A stretch of 50,047 nucleotides of DNA from Lachnospiraceae bacterium. Its GTDB lineage: Bacteria; Bacillota; Clostridia; Lachnospirales; Lachnospiraceae. Below are positions 1-7,556 of the stretch, one piece after another. Every line of letters begins with the position of its first letter. Positions within the stretch are counted from its first letter, which is position 1. The stretch is from positions 1-50,047 of the forward strand of contig JAGBMJ010000137.1 of NCBI GenBank assembly GCA_017634975.1. Reading direction: 5' to 3'. Position numbers and translations under genes: made by a program. The notes beneath the pieces are model-generated. The model saw only the letters and a list, made by a program, of their open reading frames with translations. It searched no databases and had not been told where the DNA came from.

Positions 1-2
1 AT

Positions 3-152
3 CCTCCTCTTGATTGGGTTTGTACATCCGGCCAAAGATGCAACTCAATCGTAAAGGAAGATCCTTTTTTATGCAACTGTCAATGTGCTATGCCGCCTGA
101 TCAGCGGTATGGGCATCACATAGAATTTGTGATTGACCCTATTTTAACCTAG
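3..152 (+). CDS. C-terminal tail of an unidentified Cys-rich protein (5' end outside window)
   Basis: An open plus-strand frame runs from the left edge to a TAG at 150-152 and encodes about 49 residues. It looks like real protein: four cysteines (CTSGQRC, then CNCQC), a run QRYGHHIEFVIDP and no low complexity. It converges tail to tail with the methyltransferase gene and overlaps its last 14 bases. I do not recognise the family. A restriction enzyme partner of the methyltransferase is possible from position alone, but nothing in the 49 residues proves it. Confidence 0.5.
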   Translation, partial: PPLDWVCTSGQRCNSIVKEDPFLCNCQCAMPPDQRYGHHIEFVIDPILT

Positions 153-1065
153 CATGTTCTTTTTCCCATAATCTAATAGCCAACCTATATATTTCACGAT
201 CCCGTTCCAGATTTGTTCGAGCAACATGCCATGTCAAGACATCGTTTTTCTTTCTAATTTCGCTTTTCGATAGATATCCTTTAGCCAAAGGGGATTTGTA
301 TGTATTTTTTTCCTCTCCCGGTTCTAGTTCTGGCAGATCTTCGAATATCTCCGATACTGTATATTTCCAAGATTTTTTATTTAATACTGGATAACTATGT
401 TTAGTATTTTTTTTCCACCCAATAAGAATGATACGTTTTCTATTTTGCAAAACCCCATAATCTGAAGCATTCGATATATCTTTTTCTACTACATACCCTC
501 TCTTTCGAAAACCTGATATTATCTCTTCTAAGTACGCTCCTTTTCCAGCTGTTAATAAGCCCGGAACATTTTCAAAAACAAACATCTCCGGAAGGTATTT
601 ATCTATTGCTCTAAAATATAGTTTATATAATGTGTTTCTTGGATCGCCTTCCATGTTTTTTCTTGATCTTCCCGCCATAGAATATGCTTGACACGGCGGT
701 CCTCCAATAATTATATCTATGTGATCAACTTTTCTATATTTCTTAGCTAAATCTATTTTTTTAAATATCGATAACATTGTATCATTTCTCATCGTTTCGC
801 AAATAACAGAATCTAAAATCCCATCCGGAACCATAGCGTATAATTCCTCTTTTGAGATCTTCCCTTCCAGATATTTGGTATATTGTTTTTCCATTCCGTT
901 TTCTTTCAGGTAATAATAACATTCCCTTGTTTTCAATGTATTACAAGCATCCGAATCCATTTCAACATGAGCTACGGGTTGATAACCTGCCGCTGCAAAT
1001 CCCTCTGACAATCCTCCTGCCCCTGCAAATAGATCTAAATATGTTATTTTTCTACTAGTACTCAT
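139..1065 (-). CDS. DNA (cytosine-5) methyltransferase, C-terminally truncated
   Basis: The 308-residue product shows C5-methyltransferase motifs in order: motif I FAGAGG (residues 13-18, SAM binding), motif IV GGPPCQAYS (about 120-128, catalytic Cys), motif VI FENV and motif VIII QNRKR. The expected motif IX (RxLTxREAAR-like) and motif X (GNAVPP-like), which close the SAM pocket, are absent. The protein stops after a helix that in the family leads into about 100 more residues. This indicates 3' truncation where the gene meets the neighbouring plus-strand gene, and loss of activity is likely. The start is supported by AAGGAA 8 bases upstream and by a very good promoter. It could have been a solitary methyltransferase or half of a type II restriction-modification pair. 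Confidence 0.85.
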   Translation of the reverse strand: MSTSRKITYLDLFAGAGGLSEGFAAAGYQPVAHVEMDSDACNTLKTRECYYYLKENGMEKQYTKYLEGKISKEELYAMVPDGILDSVICETMRNDTMLSIFKKIDLAKKYRKVDHIDIIIGGPPCQAYSMAGRSRKNMEGDPRNTLYKLYFRAIDKYLPEMFVFENVPGLLTAGKGAYLEEIISGFRKRGYVVEKDISNASDYGVLQNRKRIILIGWKKNTKHSYPVLNKKSWKYTVSEIFEDLPELEPGEEKNTYKSPLAKGYLSKSEIRKKNDVLTWHVARTNLERDREIYRLAIRLWEKEHARLK

Positions 1066-1110
1066 AATTCGTTTTCCTTAGCATTTCCTCTTAATAATTA
1101 TATAGTGAAA

Positions 1111-1173
1111 ATTATACCGCAAAACGTTCATTTTTGCAACGATAATTGTGCATTTTTACCAAATCGTTGCAAA
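1111..1173 (-). promoter_or_regulatory. Promoter of the methyltransferase gene with an inverted-repeat operator
   Basis: On the minus strand TTGCAA (1134-1139), a 17-base spacer and TATAAT (1111-1116) form a near-consensus sigma-A promoter. The arms TTTGCAACGAT (1133-1143) and ATCGTTGCAAA (1163-1173) are a perfect 11-bp inverted repeat, and one arm covers the -35 box. This arrangement fits repression, perhaps autoregulation by the methyltransferase or a controller protein. That role is inference. Confidence 0.65.
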
Positions 1174-1190
1174 TAACTTGTCTGTATATT

Positions 1191-1778
1191 TCACAAAATT
1201 ATCTCCATCAATCTATCATCTAAATAGTATTCTAACAATTTCCCGTTTTTCGGCCCTGTTCCGCCGAAGCACTCCTCAGCAACACTGCCATACATAGCCC
1301 CAAAGGTATCTGAGTCATTAGTGAATCGATAGATATTCCTTAGAAAGCCCATGTAAGAGTCGTTTTCATAGAAGCACCTAGCCGCTGCCGAGATGCTGCT
1401 CATACAGCTCACATCCTCTTTGTAGGTTTGACACAGTTCTGCTATCGTTTTTCCGCTGTACTTGTATACTTCCGGCGGATATTCCGACAGTACATAGTCG
1501 TAGATCTCCTGTTTCGTCTTTTCGTGCCGTGCCATCCATACACAGGTTGCTACGATGACTGCTCCCTTGATCCCCTCCGGGTGATCATGGGATACTTCAG
1601 CCGATCTTGCCGCTTCTTTCTTGGCCTGATATCGCCAGCGTCATAACGGTATCGTCCGTAAACATACATTTCATTTTTCCGTAAACAGTTCGCATGTATC
1701 CGGCTCCCGCCCTTCCACGCTTTCAAACTCATACTGCGATCCCGAGATATCCCCGAGGATTGCCCCGATCACTGCCAT
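1191..1778 (-). pseudogene. Decayed ADP-ribosylglycohydrolase gene
   Basis: Three frames must be joined to read the family. ATG at 1776-1778 gives MAVIGAILGDISGSQYEFES, the usual N-terminus. After a stop, a second frame reads KCMFTDDTVMTLAIS, with the metal-binding TDDT. A third frame reads SAEVSHDHPEGIKGA and continues as the 114-residue open frame ending at 1191, with FTNDSDTFGAMYGSVAEE (the DSDT metal motif). Intact relatives have about 260-280 residues; here about 195 codons remain, so the centre is deleted as well as frameshifted. The start overlaps the TGA of the AAA ATPase gene (ATGGCAGTGA), so this was once the next gene of that operon. An intact relative lies at 10,376-11,341. Confidence 0.8.
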
Positions 1779-3394
1779 GATTTTACCTCCGCTCTTTTTG
1801 CCTTATCCGTAAGGATCTCTTTCTTCTTCGGTACATCTGCGATCACGAACCGGCACAGTTCTTTCCTGTCCATGCTCCCCGATTCCACCAGCCGGTTGGC
1901 CTGATTCAGCATCATCTGTTCGAACAGATTCCTCACCATACGCGCATTGGCAAAGTTGATCTTATACCGCTCCCTTTCTTCCCTGATCCGCTCCCGCACC
2001 GCTGTCCGTATCCGTCCCCGCAGCTCGATTTCATTCTCGAAGCAGAAGTGCCGGAAGATCCCGAAGAGTTCCTCCCCGGTATAATCCGGGAAGGTGATCT
2101 CATAGGGGATCCTGGAGCGCAATCCCGGGTTGGAATCCAGAAACGAGCGCATCAGTGCCGGATAGCCTGCCACGATCACAACGGTATCTTCCCGGTGATC
2201 CTCCATCAGCTTGATAAGTGTATCAATAGCTTCCTGTCCGTATCCACCGTTATCGTCATTGACCAGCGAATATGCCTCGTCGATGAAGAGCACTCCGCCT
2301 TTGGCTTTCTTAAACAGTTCTTTCACCTGTGCTGCGGTATATCCCACGTATTTTCCCACGATATCCGCCTGCCCCACCTCTACCAGATGACCTTTAGAAA
2401 GGATGCCGGCTTCTTTATACACCTGCCCGAGGATCCGCGCGACGGTCGTCTTGCCGGTCCCGGGATTACCAATAAAGGCCATATGCATCGATACCGGTGC
2501 CCTGTAGATTCCCAGTTCCTCACAGCGCTTCCTTACGATCTGCAGATTGACCATCTCCTGCACACGCCGTTTTACCTCCGCCAGACCGATCAACTGCTGC
2601 AGCTCTTCCATGGCGTCTGTGGTATCCTCAGATTCCTGCTCCGACTGTTCCGGTTCTTCTTCCTCCGCAGCATCCTCGACCTCCAGGATTTCCATCTCTT
2701 CGTCCTGTACTGAAACTTCCGTCTGTTCTTCTTTCGCCTCAGGTTCTGTATTCTCCTCGCCCAGGACGGTCCTTTCCAGATATGCTACCAGTGCATCCTT
2801 TTCCCCCGCGTGCATATCCAGCAATATGCATGCCTCTACCAGTGGTTGCTTATCACCGGACATATTACTGAGTGGATCATATTGCAGGTCTTTTCCAAGC
2901 TTCTGCTCTATGATCCCGGCACAACCTCTGCACAACCTGTGTATCCCCAGGATATCTGCCAGTGTGAGAGTCTTCATCTCATTAAACATCGCCTTTACCA
3001 TAGTTTCCGCACTGGTCAGGTACAGAAAGGTAATGGGTGTATCCGTCTGCTCCCCCAGCAACTCATCTACCTGGAGCAGGAACGGAAAGAACACAAACAG
3101 ATCTGACACATCCTCACCGGATGCTTTTTCCCGCAGTCTCTCGTAAGCCGTAATATCCAACGGCGCATCAAAGCACCGATTCAAAAAATCCACTGCCTCC
3201 TGCCGCAGCGGCTCCTTTTTATTCAATACCCGCAGCGTAAAGTATGTCATATCCATCCGGATCCGCTCTGCCACCTTATCCTCCGGAACCGGAAAGACGA
3301 TCCCTTCCACATCCTCCAGCAGTCCCATGACACGATGTATCGTGAGTGTAAGCTTCCGGATCAGATCTGCACAGTCTTTTACATTCTCTTTCAT
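1769..3394 (-). CDS. CbxX/CfxQ (SpoVK-like) AAA ATPase
   Basis: Predicted cytosolic AAA+ ATPase of 541 residues. The first 230 residues are helical and have no family I recognise. A highly acidic Glu/Asp linker (about 220-260) follows, then one AAA domain: Walker A GNPGTGKTT (about 310), Walker B VLFIDEAYSL (about 368) and arginine-finger region LRSRIPYEITFPDYT. This domain type occurs in SpoVK, the Rubisco activase CbxX and type VII secretion EccA, which remodel protein complexes. The ATG at 3392-3394 is preferred over a GTG 33 bases upstream because GGGAGG lies 12 bases before it. The gene follows the HIRAN gene and overlaps the decayed ADP-ribosylglycohydrolase. Substrate unknown. Confidence 0.85.
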   Translation of the reverse strand: MKENVKDCADLIRKLTLTIHRVMGLLEDVEGIVFPVPEDKVAERIRMDMTYFTLRVLNKKEPLRQEAVDFLNRCFDAPLDITAYERLREKASGEDVSDLFVFFPFLLQVDELLGEQTDTPITFLYLTSAETMVKAMFNEMKTLTLADILGIHRLCRGCAGIIEQKLGKDLQYDPLSNMSGDKQPLVEACILLDMHAGEKDALVAYLERTVLGEENTEPEAKEEQTEVSVQDEEMEILEVEDAAEEEEPEQSEQESEDTTDAMEELQQLIGLAEVKRRVQEMVNLQIVRKRCEELGIYRAPVSMHMAFIGNPGTGKTTVARILGQVYKEAGILSKGHLVEVGQADIVGKYVGYTAAQVKELFKKAKGGVLFIDEAYSLVNDDNGGYGQEAIDTLIKLMEDHREDTVVIVAGYPALMRSFLDSNPGLRSRIPYEITFPDYTGEELFGIFRHFCFENEIELRGRIRTAVRERIREERERYKINFANARMVRNLFEQMMLNQANRLVESGSMDRKELCRFVIADVPKKKEILTDKAKRAEVKSWQ

Positions 3395-3455
3395 CGGTCT
3401 CAAACGCCTCCCTGTTCTTCCTCTCACCCAACGATTTCACAATATTATTTCGTGA

Positions 3456-3947
3456 TCAGTCCTCCATATAGATTGCGATCTTAAGCAGCTGCCACGGTGC
3501 AAATACCATCTCCTCATCCTCGTCATCATCGTCCGGAAGCCAGTTGATATCATCGAGGATCGCATACATCACCTTTCCGGCATCCAGCAGTCTCGCATAC
3601 GGAGCATTGTTTCTGCGCGGTACATAACCCAGCTTATGCCCTTTCGCATCTTTTACCAATATTGCCAGCTCGTCATATACATTCTTCGGTTCCCGGATCA
3701 GTTGCAGACGGTCGCCTACGTTCAGCGCCTTGACGTACTTCTTGATGCGCTTCACATGACCGCAGCCCGCCACATACACCTCTTCCAGATAGATCTGCCT
3801 GCTGAATGCCTTTTCAAAAGACAAACCCATCGGAGAATACAGCACCGTGGACAGTTCCTCCCTGGAGACATGCATCAGTTCCTGCTTCGCTGTCTCCTGT
3901 GCCTTATTCTTCTTTGGGTTTGTCTTACCTTCTTTCCGTTCCGCCAT
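3456..3947 (-). CDS. HIRAN-domain protein
   Basis: The 163-residue protein has a basic N-terminal tail and then a HIRAN domain: YVAGCGHVKRI, VGDRLQLIREPKNVYDELAI and LGYVPRRNNAPYARLLDAG. HIRAN domains bind DNA ends in SNF2-type helicases such as HLTF, but small stand-alone bacterial versions are mostly uncharacterised. The C-terminus is acidic (DDDDEDEE) and ends in FAPWQLLKIAIYMED. It lies between the J-domain gene and the AAA ATPase gene with gaps of about 25 and 60 bases, so they are probably co-transcribed. The start follows GAGGTG. A truncated second HIRAN gene is at 13,343. Confidence 0.75.
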   Translation of the reverse strand: MAERKEGKTNPKKNKAQETAKQELMHVSREELSTVLYSPMGLSFEKAFSRQIYLEEVYVAGCGHVKRIKKYVKALNVGDRLQLIREPKNVYDELAILVKDAKGHKLGYVPRRNNAPYARLLDAGKVMYAILDDINWLPDDDDEDEEMVFAPWQLLKIAIYMED

Positions 3948-3970
3948 ATCGCACCTCTTTTATGTGCCGA

Positions 3971-5014
3971 TCAGGTTTTCAGTTTTGCCCTCAGTTCTTC
4001 GATCCGTGCATTCAGCCTGGCGATCTCCGTATCGCATTCCTCCGCAAATACCCGGATCAGCTCCCGGCGCTCCGCTACCCACGCCTCATCCGCTAGCATA
4101 TCCTTCATATTGTAGGGGAAGCTGTCCTTGATCTGATGGATCTGATACTCCAGGTCCTTTTTCTGCAGGAGCAGGCGGTCCCGCAACTCCTTTAGCTTTG
4201 CGATATCCTCTGCCGTATCCTTATACTTCTCGGCGATATCCGTATCGTCTATGGTCTCCGCGATCTCCCGTAGCCGTTCCAGATCACCCTTTTCGTATGC
4301 GTCCATCGCATCCTGTAGCAGTACCTTTTCCTGCTCGGTGATGTCCGGGTTCATATCCGGATGCAGCTTCTTTACGATCTTGCGGTACAGCCGCTTCATC
4401 TCTTCTTCCGGCGTCTCCTGCCTAGGTTCTTCTTTAGGTTCTTTTGCCTCCTCCTTTGCGCGCTGTTCGCTCTCGGCATTATCAGATCGTTCCCCGGTCT
4501 TTCCCGTATCCGTTAGTCCCGTCTCTTCCTCTGTGTTCTCGGCCTCCCCGGTCGTCTTTAGAGAGACTGCCGACATTTTCTGTGCCGCCTCCCGCCTTCG
4601 CTGTGCTTCCTGCCGGTTCTTTTCGTCCTGCTTCGCACGCTCTCTGGCATATTCGGCGTTCTTTTTGATATCTTCCGCCTTCTTTTTTAAATCTTCCTCA
4701 TACTTTTTGAAGTCTTTTTCGGTCTGTCTCCGGGCCTCTTCGTACGATGCCGCTTCCTGTCGGTTGAGAGCCGCCTGGATATAGGCAATCACACGCTTGA
4801 GCTTCTCGATCTCCGTCAGCTTGAGCGTCGCTTCAAACTCCGCATTGCCCACCTTTTCGTTATAATCTGCCAGGATCTCCCTGCAGATATGCCCTTCCAG
4901 GTCGTCTTTTTCTGCCGTCAGATCCGCGATGTCCTGCTTCAGCTGACGGATCTGCGCGATCAGGGAGTCGTATTCGGATATGGTTTGGATTGGGATTACT
5001 TCGTATGATTTCAT
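3971..5014 (-). CDS. Coiled-coil protein with a J domain
   Basis: A 347-residue cytosolic protein. The N-terminal 130 residues are a charged coiled coil, followed by a Glu/Lys-rich linker. A J-domain core follows near residue 210: EMKRLYRKIVKKLHPDMNPD, with the invariant HPD that stimulates DnaK ATPase. A second coiled coil forms the C-terminus. It lacks the Gly/Phe and zinc regions of DnaJ, so it is a specialised DnaK partner. The start at 5012-5014 is chosen because GAGGTG lies just upstream; an upstream in-frame start would overlap the Lrp gene. It precedes the HIRAN and AAA genes, which suggests a joint protein-remodelling role (inference). Confidence 0.75.
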   Translation of the reverse strand: MKSYEVIPIQTISEYDSLIAQIRQLKQDIADLTAEKDDLEGHICREILADYNEKVGNAEFEATLKLTEIEKLKRVIAYIQAALNRQEAASYEEARRQTEKDFKKYEEDLKKKAEDIKKNAEYARERAKQDEKNRQEAQRRREAAQKMSAVSLKTTGEAENTEEETGLTDTGKTGERSDNAESEQRAKEEAKEPKEEPRQETPEEEMKRLYRKIVKKLHPDMNPDITEQEKVLLQDAMDAYEKGDLERLREIAETIDDTDIAEKYKDTAEDIAKLKELRDRLLLQKKDLEYQIHQIKDSFPYNMKDMLADEAWVAERRELIRVFAEECDTEIARLNARIEELRAKLKT

Positions 5015-5021
5015 AGACACC

Positions 5022-5474
5022 TCATAATGGATCAGGCATGATCCCGGCGTAGACATCCTTGACCACTTGCTTGACAGCCTGCGTTGACATCTGTATGCAA
5101 TCCGGCCCGCATTTCTTCTCTATGATCCGGATCAGATAGTTGATATCTTCCAGCGACCTGGCTACCGCTACGAAATGGATATGGCACTCGCCGGTCGTTA
5201 TGAAGATCTGCCGGATATAGGTCGTTCTGGTGGTGATATACTTCAGCACCTTATCAAACTTCTCCGGCTTGGTATAGAGATCCATAAACATGGTGATCTC
5301 GTCCTCACGATAGATACAAGTATTGTAGCCGCGGATGATGCCATCCTCTTCCAGCCTCCGGACCCGTTTCATGGTTGCCACACGGCTGATCCCCAGAGCG
5401 TCCCCCAATTCCTGATAGCTGATCCGGGCATTACCTTTCATAAGATCCAGGATCTGTTCGTCTTTCTCGTCCAT
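5022..5474 (-). CDS. Lrp/AsnC-family transcription regulator
   Basis: At 150 residues this has the normal length of the family. An N-terminal winged helix-turn-helix (DEQILDLMKGNARISYQELG, then ISRVATMKRVRRLEEDGIIRGY) is followed by a RAM-like ligand/oligomer domain (about 60-145). It is a close paralogue of the N-terminal half of the fusion protein at 7,729-8,571: most HTH positions are identical, and the ends IIEKKCGPDCIQMS and LIQKKCGGDILRMS correspond. The gene sits 7 bases upstream of the J-domain gene and about 40 bases after a small gene, so it may regulate this operon. The effector cannot be deduced. Confidence 0.85.
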   Translation of the reverse strand: MDEKDEQILDLMKGNARISYQELGDALGISRVATMKRVRRLEEDGIIRGYNTCIYREDEITMFMDLYTKPEKFDKVLKYITTRTTYIRQIFITTGECHIHFVAVARSLEDINYLIRIIEKKCGPDCIQMSTQAVKQVVKDVYAGIMPDPL

Positions 5475-5513
5475 ACGCTTCTCCCTGCTTTCGTGATTCT
5501 CAACTCCGCTTTT

Positions 5514-5732
5514 TTAGTCTGCCAGCCGCCCCATCTTCTTCCCGGTCTTTGCAAAGATCAGTGCATCATCATAGGAACAATTATGCTCTCTGGCATAAAT
5601 GATAAGCGCATGATCCAGATACGGATACTTCCTGGCCTCTACATATCCACGATTAGCTTCCAGCTCAGCCCTGTGATACAGTGCCCGCAATCTTTCGTCA
5701 CTTACTTCAAACAATACATTTAGAATCCCCAT
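5514..5732 (-). CDS. Small protein of unknown function
   Basis: 72 residues, predicted all-helical and soluble, starting MGILNVLFEVSDERLRALYH and ending FAKTGKKMGRLAD. A GGGGGAG ribosome binding site lies 6-8 bases before the ATG. It sits between the EF-hand gene and the Lrp gene in the same orientation with short gaps. I do not recognise a family. The AREHNCSYDDALIFA segment is typical of a folded helix rather than a shadow frame. Confidence 0.6.
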   Translation of the reverse strand: MGILNVLFEVSDERLRALYHRAELEANRGYVEARKYPYLDHALIIYAREHNCSYDDALIFAKTGKKMGRLAD

Positions 5733-5756
5733 ACCGTTTCTCCCCCGCTGCCTGCA

Positions 5757-6014
5757 CTAAAAATCATCATCTCCATCGAAGTCGTCATCATCTTCATCGA
5801 AATCATCATCATCGTTGAAGTCATCATCGTCGTCATCAAAGGAGTCTTCGTCGTCAATGATATCATCGTCCTCATCCTCGTCGTCATCGTCCGAATACCC
5901 ACCGCTGTTCTGACGGATCATTTCTTCCTCAAACTCATCCCTCTGCCAGCGCTCAAAGAAATCCAGCTCACCATCGTGGTTCCGATCAAATAATTCATCC
6001 GTGTGTCTCAACAT
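5757..6014 (-). CDS. EF-hand protein with poly-acidic tail
   Basis: 85 residues. Residues 10-21, DRNHDGELDFFE, are a textbook EF-hand calcium loop: D1, N3, D5, G6, hydrophobic 8, D9 and E12. From about residue 42 the protein is nearly all Asp/Glu with regularly placed Phe (DDDDF-type units). No signal peptide is present, so it is probably cytosolic and may bind or buffer divalent cations. The start has GAGGAGG 7 bases upstream. The coding DNA for the tail is a run of GAT/GAC-type triplets that is prone to slippage, so tail length may vary between strains. Confidence 0.7.
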   Translation of the reverse strand: MLRHTDELFDRNHDGELDFFERWQRDEFEEEMIRQNSGGYSDDDDEDEDDDIIDDEDSFDDDDDDFNDDDDFDEDDDDFDGDDDF

Positions 6015-6060
6015 ATGCCTGCCTCCTCACATGTGCTGTGTTATAGCGCCTTATCTACAC

Positions 6061-6249
6061 CTATACAGCATTTTTCTCTACAGCATATTCCACATTACTC
6101 GTCAAATGAAACCCATTACAGTAACCGCACCAATAATAGTCCAGCTTTTTCCCCCTTTCCTGTTCGAACTGCCTCCGGTAATAATTCGCCGCGTGTTCGT
6201 CCTGATATCTTTTCTTCCTACCGCATTGCCACCATACTAATCTTGTCAT
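6061..6249 (-). CDS. Small Cys-containing protein of unknown function
   Basis: 62 basic residues with one N-terminal Cys (WWQCGRKKRY) and a C-terminal WCGYCNGFHLTS. The three cysteines and the nearby His could bind zinc as a small ribbon. Comparable short proteins occur in phages and mobile elements. A GAGGG site precedes the ATG by about 9 bases. It lies in the same minus-strand series as the EF-hand gene. Function unknown. Confidence 0.6.
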   Translation of the reverse strand: MTRLVWWQCGRKKRYQDEHAANYYRRQFEQERGKKLDYYWCGYCNGFHLTSNVEYAVEKNAV

Positions 6250-6314
6250 ATCCGGTTCCCTCCTATTGGTTTGTTGGTTACCGTCTCCCCCTCTATGGCC
6301 TCATGCTATATCGA

Positions 6315-6791
6315 TCAATCCCAATCGTCCGGCTCGTCTTCCAGATAATCCCAGGCATCGTCCTCGTTTTCGAAGTCGCCGCGGTTATCATAGTAGAAAC
6401 CATCCACATCGTAGTCATCTACATCGCTATAGTCGGATCTGCTGCCGGATGAGCCGCTCGTCCGAGAACTCGTAGTCCGGGACGAGTTTGTGGTTCGTGA
6501 TGCCGGTCTCGGAGTAGGTGTCGGCGTGCTTCTTCTCGTAGGTTCGGCAGTATAGCTGTAGGAACTCCTTTCCCTTTCTGCCCTGGTAGGAAGCGGGTGA
6601 TCTTTAATATACTCAGCGTCAAAGTACTGTCTGTGGAATTCGCAATACTGGCTTCCCGCCGCCCTATGCACATTGCAATTTTGCTTTATACATGGATCGG
6701 ATGTAGTTACATTGGAAAACGCCATCCACAGAGCGAAAAATATGCCTGCACCTAAAACACATCCAAGAGTCTCTGCACCTTTATTCGTCAT
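6315..6791 (-). CDS. Membrane-anchored Ser/Thr-rich protein with acidic tail
   Basis: 158 residues from the ATG at 6789-6791, chosen because AAAGGAGG lies 6 bases upstream (an in-frame upstream ATG has none). A transmembrane segment at about 7-27 is followed by a Cys/His cluster (CIKQNCNVHRAAGSQYCEFH) that could hold zinc. A low-complexity Ser/Thr/Arg/Pro stretch comes next, and an Asp/Glu/Tyr-rich end. It resembles small membrane proteins of unknown role common in Lachnospiraceae genomes. Confidence 0.6.
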   Translation of the reverse strand: MTNKGAETLGCVLGAGIFFALWMAFSNVTTSDPCIKQNCNVHRAAGSQYCEFHRQYFDAEYIKDHPLPTRAERERSSYSYTAEPTRRSTPTPTPRPASRTTNSSRTTSSRTSGSSGSRSDYSDVDDYDVDGFYYDNRGDFENEDDAWDYLEDEPDDWD

Positions 6792-6935
6792 ATGCTGCCT
6801 CCTTTCGTACGTTGTCCTCCCCCTCACCTTTATGTTATCTTTTCTATCTCTTCGTCTATCTCCTATTATCCATATTTTCAGTCCAATATTTATCGCTTTT
6901 CGAGACGGATACCTCTCTCAGGATCAATTTAGGTA

Positions 6936-6968
6936 TAAAAAAACATTACAAAGTTTCCTTTATAATGT
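6936..6968 (-). terminator. Rho-independent terminator after the alpha-CTD-like gene
   Basis: On the minus strand ACATTATAAAG, loop GAAA and CTTTGTAATGT form an 11-bp stem (one G-T pair) followed by seven T. It lies 76 bases after the stop of the gene at 7,045-7,437. Confidence 0.8.
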
Positions 6969-7044
6969 CTTACCAAGAGTATCCGGATCCCGGATAGCAG
7001 CTGGCTGACATTGATTTTCGTTTTTAAGCGTAAACCGTTTTATT

Positions 7045-7437
7045 TTAAGAATTCATTATCACTATTTCCTTTACATATTGGCCTTTTTCGTGTTCCGGGA
7101 GGATCTTGAACTGGTAGCACATCAGCATCAGGAGCATTTCTTCCGCTGTTTTTCTTCCCAGGCTCCGGATCTTCAGAAGCTGTTGCTTACTGCTGGCATC
7201 CTCCTTTGCTGCTATAGCCCTCACCAGGGATCCGATCGTGGTATACCCGGATCGTAGCAGGCAGTTATTTGCCCGTACACTCATATCCAAAACGGATATA
7301 CTCTCTTCCATCTGTTCTTTTGTTAGTGAAATGTTGAAATAGATCATCTTTCTGTGCCTGGCAAGAAACTCCAGCATTGTGCACTCCGACATATAGGGAT
7401 CCATTTCGTTTAGAATCTGTTTGATACGTTCATTCAT
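7045..7437 (-). CDS. Stand-alone RNA polymerase alpha-CTD-like protein
   Basis: 130 residues. The region LDMSVRANNCLLRSGYTTIG followed by LLKIRSLGRKTAEEMLLML matches the alpha-subunit C-terminal domain of RNA polymerase (family pattern: L-x-LSVRxxNCLxxAGIxTIxxL, then LLxIRNLGxKSxxEI). The alpha N-terminal assembly domain is absent, so it cannot be a core subunit. In the family this domain binds UP-element DNA and activators. The start at 7435-7437 has GGAGG 8 bases upstream. A 130-residue homologue is the C-terminal half of the neighbouring fusion protein (both begin M-D/N-ERI and have EMDPYM). It has its own promoter at 7,587-7,615. Confidence 0.8.
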   Translation of the reverse strand: MNERIKQILNEMDPYMSECTMLEFLARHRKMIYFNISLTKEQMEESISVLDMSVRANNCLLRSGYTTIGSLVRAIAAKEDASSKQQLLKIRSLGRKTAEEMLLMLMCYQFKILPEHEKGQYVKEIVIMNS

Positions 7438-7519
7438 GACCGACACCTCCATTTGCTGCTCCGGTGATCTTCTCTACGCAGTTTTCGGATCAATACATCC
7501 ACTACGTGTAAGATGTTCA

Positions 7520-7549
7520 CCGTTGTTAACCGTTGTTAACCGTTGTCTA
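7520..7549 (-). repeat. Three 10-bp direct repeats in the leader of the alpha-CTD-like gene
   Basis: The plus strand reads CCGTTGTTAA twice, then CCGTTGTCTA, with an exact 10-bp period. The repeats lie in the transcribed leader between promoter and start codon. One helical turn of spacing suggests side-by-side protein binding. The binder is unknown. Confidence 0.6.
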
Positions 7550-7556
7550 CTCTTAC

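Noticed and set aside
5720-5902. Met/Thr-rich frame of 60 codons
   Set aside because: An out-of-frame reading of the Asp/Glu triplet tract of the EF-hand gene.
7520-7549. CRISPR-like direct repeats
   Set aside because: Only three units of 10 bp without spacers; not a CRISPR array.
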